From the NCBI GenBank assembly GCA_958299035.1, contig CATQJL010000001.1, forward strand, positions 51,942,329-52,006,328: a stretch of DNA of 64,000 bases. The letters run 5' to 3'. Every line of letters begins with the position of its first letter. The first letter of the stretch is position 1. The notes under the pieces were generated by a model. The model was given only the letters and a program-made list of their open reading frames with translations, did no database searches and was not told where the DNA came from. This document shows, one piece after another, positions 38,424-47,900 of this stretch. Both the position numbers and the translations under genes were made by a program. This stretch comes from Cylicocyclus nassatus (taxonomy: Eukaryota > Nematoda > Chromadorea > Rhabditida > Strongylidae).

Positions 38424-39126
38424 GGTTGTTCCATAAGCCTTTTCAATTTCAACATTTTACCGCCATAACTTGAACATTTTGTTTTTAGGTTGGCATCAGA
38501 ATGCCTTTCGATAGAGCCAAATACAAGGTAGTGTTCAAACTTTTGCACCCGCTTCAAAATCTATTACGTTTGGATCCGAAGTCTGAAATTTCCAAATGTC
38601 CAGAAAACTAAATATTTTCACACCTTCGCCCAAGGAAATCCTGCGTATCCCTCAGGCAGGATAGCAATTCCTCCTTAATAGCAAAAACTTGAATGTATCT
38701 TCATGTACTTTTTTCAGCTAGAAATCAAGAGAACGTCCTTCTACCAAAGTGATGGTGTGCTGTTTTTGCACTAATAGTATACTAAGAGTCTAGAAGTCTT
38801 GAATTTTCAGCTCTCTTCCAAGCTCTGGTTTGCGAAATATATCGAGTTTGGATTTCCTCACTCAAATGTTCTGCACTCAAATCAAACAAAGAGCAAGAAT
38901 AGCGCAGCATCACTTTGATAAACAACCCTTTTTTCGATTGTGCAAGCAAGGAAAAAACAGCAACGTTAAACATATAAGGTCTCATATGGAACGTTTATGC
39001 GTGAGCAAATGGTCCGTAGGATTTTATATATGAAGATTTCTCCAATTTTAGGCTAAAAGTCATGTTAAGAGCTTGCTTCGCTTTATCGAATGGTATCCTG
39101 ATTCTCAATTAGAGATACAAAGTTTT
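38424..39126. repeat. Truncated fold-back element related to 647-1590
   Basis: Starts GGTTGTTCCATAAGCC after TA. CATCAGAATGCCTTTCGATA near 38495 is answered by TATCGAATGGTATCCTGATT near 39086, but the right terminus is lost where a fragment of the GGTCGTTCCG family begins. Confidence 0.6.
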
Positions 39127-39127
39127 A

Positions 39128-39340
39128 GGTCGTTCCGAGAGTATTTTCGCTTTTTTTGAACAGCTGCCACGATTCGGCTCTTTCCATTCTTTATCACTTG
39201 GTTATGCTTTCATTGCAGCAAAGAACTCCTAGACAATTACCAAAATCTGAAACCCAGTTTTTTTGCCAAAATCAAGTTTCCTTAATCTTCTGAATTTTTA
39301 TAGCAATCCTCCAAAGACATCCAAGTAACAAATAGAAAGT
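39128..39340. repeat. Fragment of the GGTCGTTCCGA fold-back family
   Basis: Left end AGGTCGTTCCGAGAGTATTT matches the ends at 7079 and 26939. It runs into LTR-like sequence at 39341 without a right terminus. Confidence 0.5.
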
Positions 39341-39918
39341 TTGGTGTGTACCAAGTGAAGTAGGGTGGACGAAGTTGTGTTGAATATTTATTCACACTGG
39401 CGTAGATTAGTTGAGAGCGATCTATAATACAGTCGGGGGCTCCTTATAGGCAGTGTCCGGGCAAAAACTCGATTTTGAGATTTTGTGCTTACCCGGGCCT
39501 ATTCTTTACGCTGAATCCGAAAATGCACATTGGAGGGCGCAAAAACGGCGAAGAATGGCTCTAACGGAAGAGGGAAACCAGCAAGTGGGCGGGGTCTTCC
39601 CCAAGGTGATATTCGCGGTCCCAGCTACTGAAGCGATTTTCTCAATACTGCTAGCGCCCTGAGATCTCCACAGGTCAGGTGCAAATGCATGACTTGAAAT
39701 CGGGACCGAGTTGATCGCTCCGGAAGCTTGGAGCGTGAATCCGCAGTGGGGAAAACCCCGCCCACCTGCTAATTTCCCTCCTGTGTTAGAGCCGTTTTTC
39801 GCCGTTTTCGCGCTCTCCAATGTGCATTTTCGGGCTCAGCGTAGCGAATAGGCCCGAATAAGCACAAAATCTCAAAATCGAGTTTTTGCCCGGACACTGC
39901 CTTCATATACACGAACTC
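39341..39918 (-). mobile_element. LTR core copy B, split by a fold-back element in its TATA box
   Basis: 39341-39448 repeats 40066-40173 almost base for base. Read on the - strand the shared block carries TATATAAGG (TATA box), an AATAAA signal and a terminal TTGGTACACACCAA. In this copy the TATA region is opened by the 449-base element at 39451-39899, and its other half (CATATACACGAA, + strand) resumes at 39904. Sequence upstream of the TATA differs from copy A, so the two are not simple identical LTRs. Confidence 0.6.
39451..39899. repeat. Fold-back hAT-like MITE
   Basis: Starts CAGTGTCCGGGCAAAAACTC and ends with the exact inverse. Arms of about 190 bases pair through CAATGTGCATTTTCGG-type blocks and GGGCGGGG/CCCCGCCC. 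CAGTG/CACTG ends suit hAT elements. Flanks CCTTATAG and CCTTCATA look like an imperfect 8-base target duplication, and the empty site is seen in LTR copy A. Confidence 0.7.
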
Positions 39919-40050
39919 AACAACTGTTTTTTTTTACTACTCTCGGGTCTCTTACGAAAAGAGCGCGCAACGAGAGGTTCAATATTCATTGTCCTGCCAT
40001 GCGGGTCTTGTAGGCCTTGATTTCCGAGGGGAAATGCAAGGAAGTTCACT

Positions 40051-40063
40051 GGACGATGCACCA
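40051..40063 (-). promoter_or_regulatory. Primer-binding-site-like sequence, tRNA-Gly type
   Basis: The - strand reads TGGTGCATCGTCC six bases after the inferred LTR end. TGGTGCATCG is complementary to a 3' end of CGATGCACCA, which is the acceptor end of animal tRNA-Gly(GCC) as I remember it. It supports the - strand orientation of the LTR. The tRNA match is from memory and not searched. Confidence 0.5.
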
Positions 40064-40069
40064 ATTTGG

Positions 40070-40261
40070 TGTGTACCAAGTGAAGTAGGGTGGACGAAGT
40101 TGTGTGGAATATTTATTCACACTGGCGTAGATTAGTTGAGAGCGATCTATAATACAGTCGGGGGCTCCTTATATACACGAATAGAAGGCGGAGATTGCCC
40201 GGGTACAATGTACAACGTAGGAGGGGTAGAGCTTAAAAGGAGTTGCCGCCGTTCGGCTACA
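40070..40261 (-). mobile_element. LTR copy A of a Bel/Pao-like retroelement
   Basis: On the - strand the block can be bounded as TGTAGCC...GGTACACA, with TATATAAGG at about 40167-40175 and AATAAA roughly 60 bases further. It lies downstream of the env fragment and just before the primer-binding-like site, as a 5' LTR of a next element or a shared LTR in a tandem would. The left boundary (40261) is inferred only from the TG...CA rule; the real U3 may be longer. Confidence 0.5.
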
Positions 40262-40500
40262 CTCCTGGTGCACAGGCCAATCATTCTTGAGTGATTAGAT
40301 AATCAAGAATGAGTGGCGTACAATTCAGCCTATGGGATCTCCATAGGCGATGTGGAAAATGAAGTGGATTGGCATGATGATATAGAAATCATCAATACTC
40401 CGGGCGACTAGGAAAAGAAATGAGCAAAATCAGGTGAAGTTGATAAAAATACACGTAGTCGTTATAATGAACAAGCATTGGTGATCAAAATTACGAAAAA

Positions 40501-41410
40501 TTACACGCACATTAATGACAACTTTATGATTTTTGAGACACAAAAAATGGTGAAGGCTAACGCGGCTATGATTGCAATGGTAGCCACGACGAGCATCTTC
40601 CATGACGAGAGGGCGACGCTGATGATGTGTACAATGTCGGGATAGTTGTAGACGTTGACGTACGAAGCTTCCTCGCTAGCATTTGTGAAGAGCACTTCGT
40701 TTTCGTGTGGGTGGTATGCCAGGATACCAGAGATGTTGAATACGTGGCTTTTCGTTCCGCATCTCAGTGAACATCTGTCGACATACTTAGCGACGGTCGA
40801 TTGAAGTAAAGCAACTGTCTGCACTGTGTTTTCATTGCAGAAAGCAGCATAGGTGTTCTGCGTGCACGTTATCTCCACCATTGTCGGGTGCGGTGAATGA
40901 CAAGAAAAGGTAAGTTGCGCACCGGTCACGCAGTTGCAGCCTCCTTGAATCGGTGAGGCTGTGATGTCGCAGTCTCCATTGTTGACAACACTCGCTGTAT
41001 TCCATTCCGCAGTCGTGCTGATAGTGACGTCGACTATGGATTTGTGGTTGACTCCAAGTACTCTTCCATGGCTTCTTGTAGATGTAAGAATGAGGAAGAG
41101 AGGGGCAATCTGCTATCCATGTCGTCAGATCCGATATGTTCGTGTTCTTGCAGATACAGTTAGCTTGGTCATCCGTCGGGTAGCACTTGCAAGCGTCTTC
41201 TACATGGCAAAGGGAGAGGTTTTGCGAGCTTTCCATCGTTGGACATCTGAGAGCAAATACGTCGTCTTTGTCGACCAAGGCAGTCTCCGCTTTGGTGGTG
41301 TTGACTGCTTGTAAAAACACAGAGCTCAGCAGCGGAATCGTCGGCGTTGTCACGAATTCCAATGTTAGGTTAGCGTCCTTTTGAGGGAGGGCTACGCACT
41401 GCAAGCTCAA
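40501..41410 (-). pseudogene. Broken env-like gene: phlebovirus G2-type glycoprotein fragment
   Basis: Endogenous retroelement envelope remnant. The first part (41410 to about 41050) has closely spaced Cys as in the fusion-loop region of phlebovirus-type Gc/G2 proteins (DACKCYPTDDQANCICKN). The second part, in another frame (about 41050 to 40501), has GGCNC.TGAQL, typical of the G2 C-terminal domain, a Cys-rich ectodomain and a single transmembrane segment (LVVATIAIIAALAFTIF) with a short tail before the stop. A one-base shift separates the parts, a stop sits directly upstream of 41410, and the N-terminal half, gag and pol are absent. Nematode Bel/Pao (Cer-like) elements are known to carry such env genes. 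It is non-functional here. Confidence 0.75.
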
Positions 41411-41461
41411 CTACTCTTATTTCACGAATACAAGACGCACCTGTTTTTCCCCTGATTCAAC

Positions 41462-41590
41462 CACTCTGGACACAAAAAAGCATTACGCAACCAATGGATC
41501 CTCTATCTTGCTGCTCCTCATTTCGAAAATTTTGTGAAAGAGCGACCATCTTGCGAGGCACAATGGTCCGAGCTGCTTGTTCAAAAAATG
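41462..41590 (+). CDS. Possible exon, unknown protein
   Basis: An open frame including NQWILYLAAPHFENF and QWSELLVQKMKK ends at AAAAAG|GTACGT, a donor-like site at 41596. A second piece after GTTTCCAG (about 41796) reads RIYEVLTTYAERGAQ, but its phase does not fit this frame; it fits a different, less protein-like frame of the first piece. The family is not recognised. It may be a gene remnant next to the retroelement. Confidence 0.2.
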
Positions 41591-41842
41591 AAAAAGGTAC
41601 GTTTTGTACTCGTGCAATTTAGGGTACATGCATATTTTGGTCTTCTGATCAGCGTAAAGCACTTTAGTAAAATTTTGCGTGATACCAGAATTTTTGGTAA
41701 GTATTGGGCAAACTGTGTTACGACTAAATCAAGCATCCAATGCGTCTTCTCCATTTATTTAAATATATGATATTTTCAAGTTCTCACGTTTCCAGAAAGA
41801 ATCTATGAAGTGCTGACCACGTACGCGGAACGAGGAGCGCAA

Positions 41843-41933
41843 GCTCAGCTGTAGCTGCAAATCCTGAGACACATGCGCTCAGCGGCTAAAATCGCGTTCG
41901 CGCCCAAAGGTAGTACGCCTTCGTCATGCAGCA
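41843..41933. repeat. Partial inverted copy of the 15979-16150 MITE
   Basis: Shares GTACGCCTTCGTCATGCAGC and CACATGCGCTCAGC-type sequence with the MITE at 15979, on the opposite strand. It abuts the SL RNA cassette. Confidence 0.55.
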
Positions 41934-42650
41934 GCCTCTCAGATAATCGCCGGGGGCAGGCGGTCCGCAAACTCGCGCTTTTCTGCAGGCGGTCAGCAGA
42001 ATTTTGGGGCGTGGCCAAACCTTCAGCGGGCGGTACTTCCGCGTTCTGCCAGCGGGCAGCAATACAGAATTTTCTGCGAGCGCTCGTCAAATATTATCTT
42101 TCAGCGAGCGCTGGCCAAACTTTCAGCAAGCGCTCGGACTCTTTTTAGGTATTTTCGGGCGTACGTCGAGCGCAGGTAAGACTCTGTGTGGCAGAGGTGT
42201 CATCGTTGGTTTAATTACTCAAGTTTGAGGTACTTTCTCTCAGCGGAAAGTACCTGGGGGTTGCGCGGTCCTCCACAAAGGACCGTGCGGCCCTCGAAAT
42301 TTTTGCATATTCTCGCGGAGTCCGCGAGAATGCGGCCACTGCGCCGCAGCTAATCCATAAAGAAACCGCGACTGTTCTTCAAGCATTCGTCTTTAATTTC
42401 GCCAACTTTCTTCCAAATTTCTGCAAGCGGGCCGCAAAAAATCAACGAACTATTTTTCCGGTGCGCGCTTGCTCAAAATTCGCATGGCCGCCTGCCCCCG
42501 GCGGTTATCTGAGCTATAGCTCCAACTGCTTAGAATATTCAGGAGAAGATTCTACGTTGGTATCTCAGACAATCGCCGGGGGCAGGCAGGCACCGGAAAA
42601 ATAGATTGCTGATCTCTCGCACTCCGCTCGCGGATTTTTTGGAAAGCAAT
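41934..42650. repeat. GC-rich inverted-repeat cassette enclosing an SL RNA gene
   Basis: CTCAGATAATCGCCGGGGGC at about 41937 is mirrored at about 42495-42515 (GCCCCCGGCGGTTATCTGAG on the + strand) and appears again near 42564 (CTCAGACAATCGCCGGGGGC). A further pair, AACTATTTTTCCGGTGC near 42448 and GCACCGGAAAAATAGATT near 42589, makes a second palindrome. Local direct repeats of CAGCGAGCGCT lie before the SL gene. No protein is recognised. The whole block is far more GC-rich than its surroundings. Confidence 0.6.
42208..42333 (+). ncRNA. Spliced-leader RNA gene, SL1-like with one base change
   Basis: Donor of a 22-base leader in nematode trans-splicing. The leader at 42208-42229 starts GGTTTAATTACT and ends CAAGTTTGAG; it matches canonical nematode SL1 except for T instead of C at position 12. 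It is followed at once by GT (donor). Three hairpins fit the SL RNA plan: stem I of 10 bp (42228-42237 with 42246-42255) burying the donor; stem II of 10 bp (42263-42272 with 42279-42288, one G-T pair); and stem III of 10 bp with a 3-base loop (42309-42318 with 42322-42331). Between II and III lies AAATTTTTG (42297-42305), a good Sm-binding site. Total about 125 bases. No 5S rRNA gene is linked, unlike SL1 in C. elegans. The TTACTCAAG run resembles the 3' part of SL2. Whether it is transcribed is not known. Confidence 0.85.
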
Positions 42651-43437
42651 CAGAACTTTTAGGAAGACCGCTTGCTGAGTTCTCGATTCCTCAGAGATTC
42701 AGTAATATATCTGCAAAAGATAAGAGCGAAAAAAATTCAACAGGCGGTCTCTCTCAACCGCTGACTCCTGTCCTAGCTTCTGATGGAAATCCTCCTTTCT
42801 CTTCTTTTTTTTGTTTTTGGTGTACTATATTCTCTCTATTTCAGGTATAAACAATTCGAGATGACCGGTGACGAAATTTTACGTGCTCTAATAGTTCTAA
42901 GAGCTTCAGTCTTGTGTCTTCCTTTTTTTCTCTGAAAAATTGAGATTTGATTGGATATTAAGATAATATTCTTTCAGAAGCTCCTTGTATAAAATAAGAG
43001 TACCTTTCGGTTTGATGTGTAAGGTGTAGACAGTGTCTCAAGTTAAACTTGAGCCTTCCGAGAAGCCAATAGGCATTTGTTTACTGAAATGTCCACTTTT
43101 TTAAAATCGTTGACCACTCTAGTTTCTAAGTCTACGAAGAGAAATGTTTTTAAGAATGCTGTTGTTCTTTAATTTCTTTACGTATACTTATTACAACCTA
43201 TCCATCAGTGCAAGTTCGAAATATGCATCTATTGATTGAATTTGAGGTACTCATGGAAGTTGACTGCGTTTCATTTTTGCATACGTCTCTTTCGAAGTAA
43301 ACCCAGAGGTTTTCACTTTACATTTTTCTCCTTTGTGAGCATAAATATGCTCTACTGCTCATGAGTGAGGCGAGAGGCATTGAGAAGGGCGCGCGCTGCG
43401 GAAGTACCCATGGGAACCTGGCCGGGGTACACACTAT
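42651..43437. other. Intergenic, no gene seen
   Basis: Returns to AT-rich sequence after the cassette. No coding or repeat boundary is clear. Confidence 0.35.
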
Positions 43438-43439
43438 AA

Positions 43440-43573
43440 AAGACTCAAGGGTAGACTCAAGATGAGGTGGATGGACAGAATCAAAACCGACCTACGAGAA
43501 CTTCGAAAAGATGAGACTTTGCCTCAGATAGAAGGACATGGAGACAACTGATAAGAAAAGCAGACCCTGCATA
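43440..43573 (+). pseudogene. 3' tail of a LINE (RTE-like) reverse transcriptase ORF
   Basis: Reads MRWMDRIKTDLRELRKDE, then after a one-base shift RTWRQLIRKADPA and stop. RW-D-I--DL followed by WR-L-RKADPA is the usual C-terminus of RTE/BovB-like and related non-LTR elements in strongylid genomes. The rest of the element is missing, so this is a dead fragment. Confidence 0.6.
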
Positions 43574-43928
43574 AGCGAGACAAATGCGAGGATTGAAAAA
43601 AGATGGGTCTGAAAGTTTGTACTGTTTTTAAACCTGTCCTCAACTCATTCAGAATAAAGATAGATAATCACTTTGAAAATGTTCTATGCAATCTCTTCCC
43701 CTTTGCAGGAGTAATGTTTTTGTGGGACCTTTGATTTCGCTTGAAAAATCGTCAGAATATGAAACACATGTTCTTTACCTACCCCTAAATTTGCTATTTT
43801 TTGAATTTCAGTTTTGAACTTTTAAAGGTGCTTTCGGCATTGTTCGGTTGTGCGTAAACCTTGGCATGATAATCACTTTGTAGACGTAGTTTTCGAGCTA
43901 CTATCAAGATTGGTAACAAAACTTTATT

Positions 43929-43972
43929 AGCTGACGTCGACGTTTCGGCATTCAATGCCTTCTCCGAAGCCT
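43929..43972 (-). repeat. Penelope-like repeat scrap with a decayed hammerhead-like motif
   Basis: The - strand reads GGAGAAGGCATTGAATGCCG then AAACGTCGACGTC. A short hairpin GGCATTGAATGCC followed by GAAACGTC is the layout of minimal hammerhead ribozymes reported in Penelope-like elements, but the CUGANGA core is altered here, so cleavage is unlikely. The frame reading ASEKALNAETSTSANKV across it fits a repeat rather than a gene. Confidence 0.3.
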
Positions 43973-44229
43973 GGAAAATTGAAGTCATAAGTGACTATGC
44001 AGTCAGACGTCAAGAACAAAGACGAAGCAATTCGAAAAGAAGATTAGTCTAGAGAGCAAAACCGGAGCCAAAACATTTTTTACTCACCTTAGACGTAGCA
44101 GAAGGTGTAGTTGAAAAAGATCTTGTCGTTTGAGCCCGAAATCTTAGCATGCAAAACGTTGGAAGCGTTTCGAATAGCTGCTAAAAATCCAAAAATGAAC
44201 AGAAAAGACGAGTGCATTGCGAGCACCAT

Positions 44230-44640
44230 TAAACTCGCGACTGATTAATCGTTTCCTCTTACACGTGCAACAACTGCGGTCAAGGCCCGGAGCCTGCCAG
44301 AGTGATTCTGTCGGGCTTTGCTCTGGAAGGATCGGGGCCTGCCCGGAATCATAACCCCCCATTAAGGCTCGCGGCTTTACTGAAATAAGATTTGAACGGT
44401 ATGTAATAAGGATCGCGGCTCGCCCCATGCTAAGACTTTGAGCCCTGTTCTTGCTCGGGAACTAGATAGACAATGCGATTAGTAAGTCCCGCGGCTCGCC
44501 CTAGCGTTTTTTCTTGACCCGCGGGTGTTCCTAACAACTGGGGCCATTCGCAATAACTTTGAGCCGCGGGTCGCCAAACGACTAAATGTAAGGTCGCGTA
44601 TGGTCGAGCCAAGAACTCAAGGGCCACACATCGCCAAAAG
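44230..44640. repeat. GC-rich periodic array (CGCGGCTCGCC units)
   Basis: Units with cores CGCGGCTTTACTG, CGCGGCTCGCCCCATG, CCGCGGCTCGCCCTAG and GCCGCGGGTCGCCAAACG recur every 40-90 bases, separated by AT-richer spacers. The style matches the array at 14940-15115. The - strand frames over it (44144-44627) are open because of composition; no protein is recognised. Confidence 0.45.
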
Positions 44641-45880
44641 TAAATATTACGGGCTGGAGGTTTTCAATCAAAGTCTGCGTTTTTACGTGTGTACCGAATA
44701 GCAACTTTCATTTCTAACCGAACCCGGACGAAACTTTGCACATAGCCACATCGTGGCGGGGCGGATACTGTAAACTACATACTTCGCATTACCGGTGTAG
44801 ATTTCAGTGATTTTTATAAATTTTTTGCAAAGTTTGAGCGACAAGGTTTTTGGATGGCGGGTTAGGTAAGCATGTTGATTACTACAATATTATTCTTTAG
44901 AATTATCGATAACCCTTATTAGTTACCGTTTTTGCAAATTTCAAGCTACGTGCTGGAAGCTGACGCAGGGGGTGGGTCAAGTGGCATGCTGATTACGAAT
45001 ACAATGTAGTTTTTAACAATTTCTTGCAGAGTTTGAGCTACGGGGTTGGGAGTTGGCACAGGGTAAGTGAGATGATTACGAAAACATAGTGGAGGCAGGG
45101 GGATGGAACATAGAACTGGAACAGGGACAGGGTAATGTTGTGCAGAATTAGAAACGAAATTACATGTATTACATGGCTCTGCCTAATAGTCAATGTCGTG
45201 ATATTTGCGGCCATTGCGCCGCGGATGCCGAATTCGCTAAATTTAGACTGGAGAAATCAACTTTTTTGTTTTCCGTTGCGCTTTGCGCTTTCGTTGTTTT
45301 CATTTTTAGCCTAAATTGAGCGCTAACGGCTTAACCACCCAACACATTGAGCAAGGCGCAATGGTTGCAAACCTTACCGACCTTTAAGATTAGACAGAGC
45401 CCTACATTTACCCCCAAACGAGCTGCTACACTGCTGACATGTTCAAACCTTCTCACGCAAAGCTTAGATCTCAAAAACTAAGTTTCTTTGCACTAACCAT
45501 AAGTAGTAGACAACTGATTCGTTGACTGCAAAGAGATGCGGTCTCAATTCTCATATGAATACGAATTCTGTTTATCCTTCTGTCTGTGTGGGTATATGTA
45601 TGCTCGGATAGAAAATTTATCCCACCGATTCGGTCCAATTTGCGCACATACACTTTGGAGTGGAACAGGTATTATTTTTTATTGCCGATCAATAACGATT
45701 CCCCGATTCTTGCAAAATTCAGGCTATGGGGCTGCAAGTGCACAGGAGGAGTGAGCATGCTGATTACGAATACTGTTGATTTGCAAAGTTGTTGGCTAAA
45801 GTTAATTTGTTCTTTCAGCGATTTTGCAAAACTTAAGCTACGGGAAGGAGGTTAGTGAACTTGGTGATCACGAATATATT

Positions 45881-46235
45881 AGCTCGTCTCATAAGTTTTT
45901 TTTTCAATTTTGATTTTTTACCGCAATAAGTAATACACCTCAACTCTGATTGAGATTCAGGGTACCGTTCGATAGAGCAAAGCATGCCCTATTAGATGGC
46001 CTGTAAGTGTTCACACCAACTTCGGTACATCACGAGTTAGAAGCCGAAATCTGCGAACCTTTGGATGCTCAGCTTGAAAATCTTCCATAACTTTGTAAAA
46101 AAAATTATCAGTTCCCAAACTCGCTCATGCATATACACTCTACACAACATATTCATATGTGCCGTTGCTGCGTTTGTTTCCTGTGCAAGAAACCGAGAAA
46201 ACTGAAATTTTCAAGCCTTCAAAAAAGCGATCTAT
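45881..46235. repeat. Left part of a fold-back element related to 647-1590
   Basis: AGCTCGTCTCATAAGTTTTT followed by GATTGAGATTCAGGGTACCG and AGAAGCCGAAATCTGCGAAC parallels 647-1000 closely. The similarity ends near CAAAAAAGCGAT, and no right arm is present. Confidence 0.65.
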
Positions 46236-46840
46236 TACATTTTCTTCTCATTTACGCTGAGAATTATGAAATTAGAATTCTGAACTTTTGTGCTTCAATG
46301 GGTAGGTTTTTCCAACAATTAGTTTCTCAACAGTCAAGGAAATCAAAAGCTTTGCTGTGTGTTTATGCCAAAACTTTTTTGTTTTTGGTTTTCCAGATCC
46401 GCCTTGTTGCGATGTCTCAAAAAGTGATATTTTTTCTCTTCAAATTGATATAACTTTACTTGACGTGTCCTCGTTTGCTCTCCTACAGTTAATAACACTG
46501 TGCAGCAAATAAGGGAAGGAGGGATCGAAGATAGAGATAGTGTCGTGTACCCTTCAGCGTAAACGTGAACAGGCGGACACTGGAGCAGGTCACGTTCTAG
46601 ACTTGGTCAGGTTATCACTGCTGTTGTTGAAGTATGTGCAAAGGAAAAAAAAACGTGGTAGCACTGTGTATAAATTTTTACGCTGTTTTACGAAGGAACG
46701 AAAACAGAGGATTTAAATATTAAGCTTACCGTTAATTCGGCACTATTCACTCCTTAGAGATAGTACTAGTGCCAAATTGTGAATCTTAACATTTTCTAAG
46801 GCTTTGACGCTGTCGGAGGCACCACTACTGAGTGTGTTGG

Positions 46841-47029
46841 CTAAACGTAGAAGAGTACTTTCCGCAATAAGCTTCTCATGTGAACTTCACTTTTCTTTGT
46901 TTTGATAACCGACATAGCGTAAAGAAGGTTCAGGAAGACGCGCGAAACCAGTCTCCAGTCTTCGGTGGCGTCAGCGTCCCAGTTCGCGGCTAGTTGGTAC
47001 AGCATCGTCAGTAGCTTGTTTCCAGTGTT
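46841..47029 (-). CDS. Possible terminal exon, unknown protein
   Basis: On the - strand, after GATCGTAG (AG at 47031-47030), a frame of 62 codons runs to TAG (46843-46841). It reads NKLLTMLYQLAANWDADATE and RLVSRVFLNLLYAMSVIKTK, an amphipathic helical pattern with two Trp. The region is less AT-rich than its flanks. A charged piece ending AEAVEDGERMF lies further upstream (about 47454-47550) but no consistent splice joins them. The family is not recognised. Confidence 0.25.
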   Translation of the reverse strand, partial: NTGNKLLTMLYQLAANWDADATEDWRLVSRVFLNLLYAMSVIKTKKSEVHMRSLLRKVLFYV

Positions 47030-47636
47030 CTACGATCACAACGGTAACAGAAAGGCTCAAGGTTTCTATGGCTTTTTGCGTGCACCTTCCGCCTACTACA
47101 TGACCGCTTATTTATGAAATCAAAACCAAGGACACATTCTCACAGAAACCACAAAACCATACGACCTTCGCCAAAGACCAGTCATGTCTTTTTGCCTAGC
47201 AAATGATGCAAATGGAACCCTAACTGTGAATATACTCGCTGGAGTCATTTTTAATCTTTGTGGTGACCTACCAACTGCAGCGGTCTAGTGCATGTGCATT
47301 TTGTTCTCCTTCATTGATACTGTCTAGGACTGCACTTCCCTCAAGCAATTTGATTCTTTTGGTATCCAAGCTCAAACTTCTGAAAGCTTTCGTTATCCCT
47401 TATTTCTACATCCTTCGCCCGCAAAGCATTAGAACATTCTTTCCCCATCTTCAACTGCCTCTGCAGAAAAAAGTGTTAGTTTTATTTTCTTCTCTTTCCT
47501 CAAGTCATCTAAAATATTTCGTAATGTTGTATCTGTTTCCTGTTCATTTCATCTAGCAGGCACAGTCGTGGACATTTCATCCATTTGGAACAAACATTAT
47601 TGCATCATCTACATCACGCAAGGTCTTTATTGTTGG

Positions 47637-47900
47637 CAGCGGCAGACCAGGAGGGGAGGGGGGGGGGGTGGGGGAAAGCGAAAAGGAGGCCTTTCCCCTT
47701 TCCCCGAAAATGCTGAAATTTTTGAGTTATTCGAAAAGTTTAAGAATAACTTTTGAAATCTAAATAAGCCCCTAAAAAATTTAGGGGACGTGGGGCCGTG
47801 CCCTCTCTAGTTCCGGTATTATGAGCCACAAAAAGAACTTTTTTAGAAAGCATCCCAAAAAATCTCTAGAGTGCATGCCTAACGCCAGGACTTCCATGAG
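47637..47900. repeat. hAT-like MITE with G homopolymer, copy C
   Basis: Begins CAGCGGCAGACCAGGAGGGG followed by a G run. The core CCCCTAAAAAATTTAGGGG and AGAAAGCATCCCAAAAAATC match copies A and B. The far end is not certain. Confidence 0.5.

Noticed and set aside
44144..44627. Two adjoining - strand frames
   Set aside because: They overlay the GC-rich periodic array; openness follows from composition.
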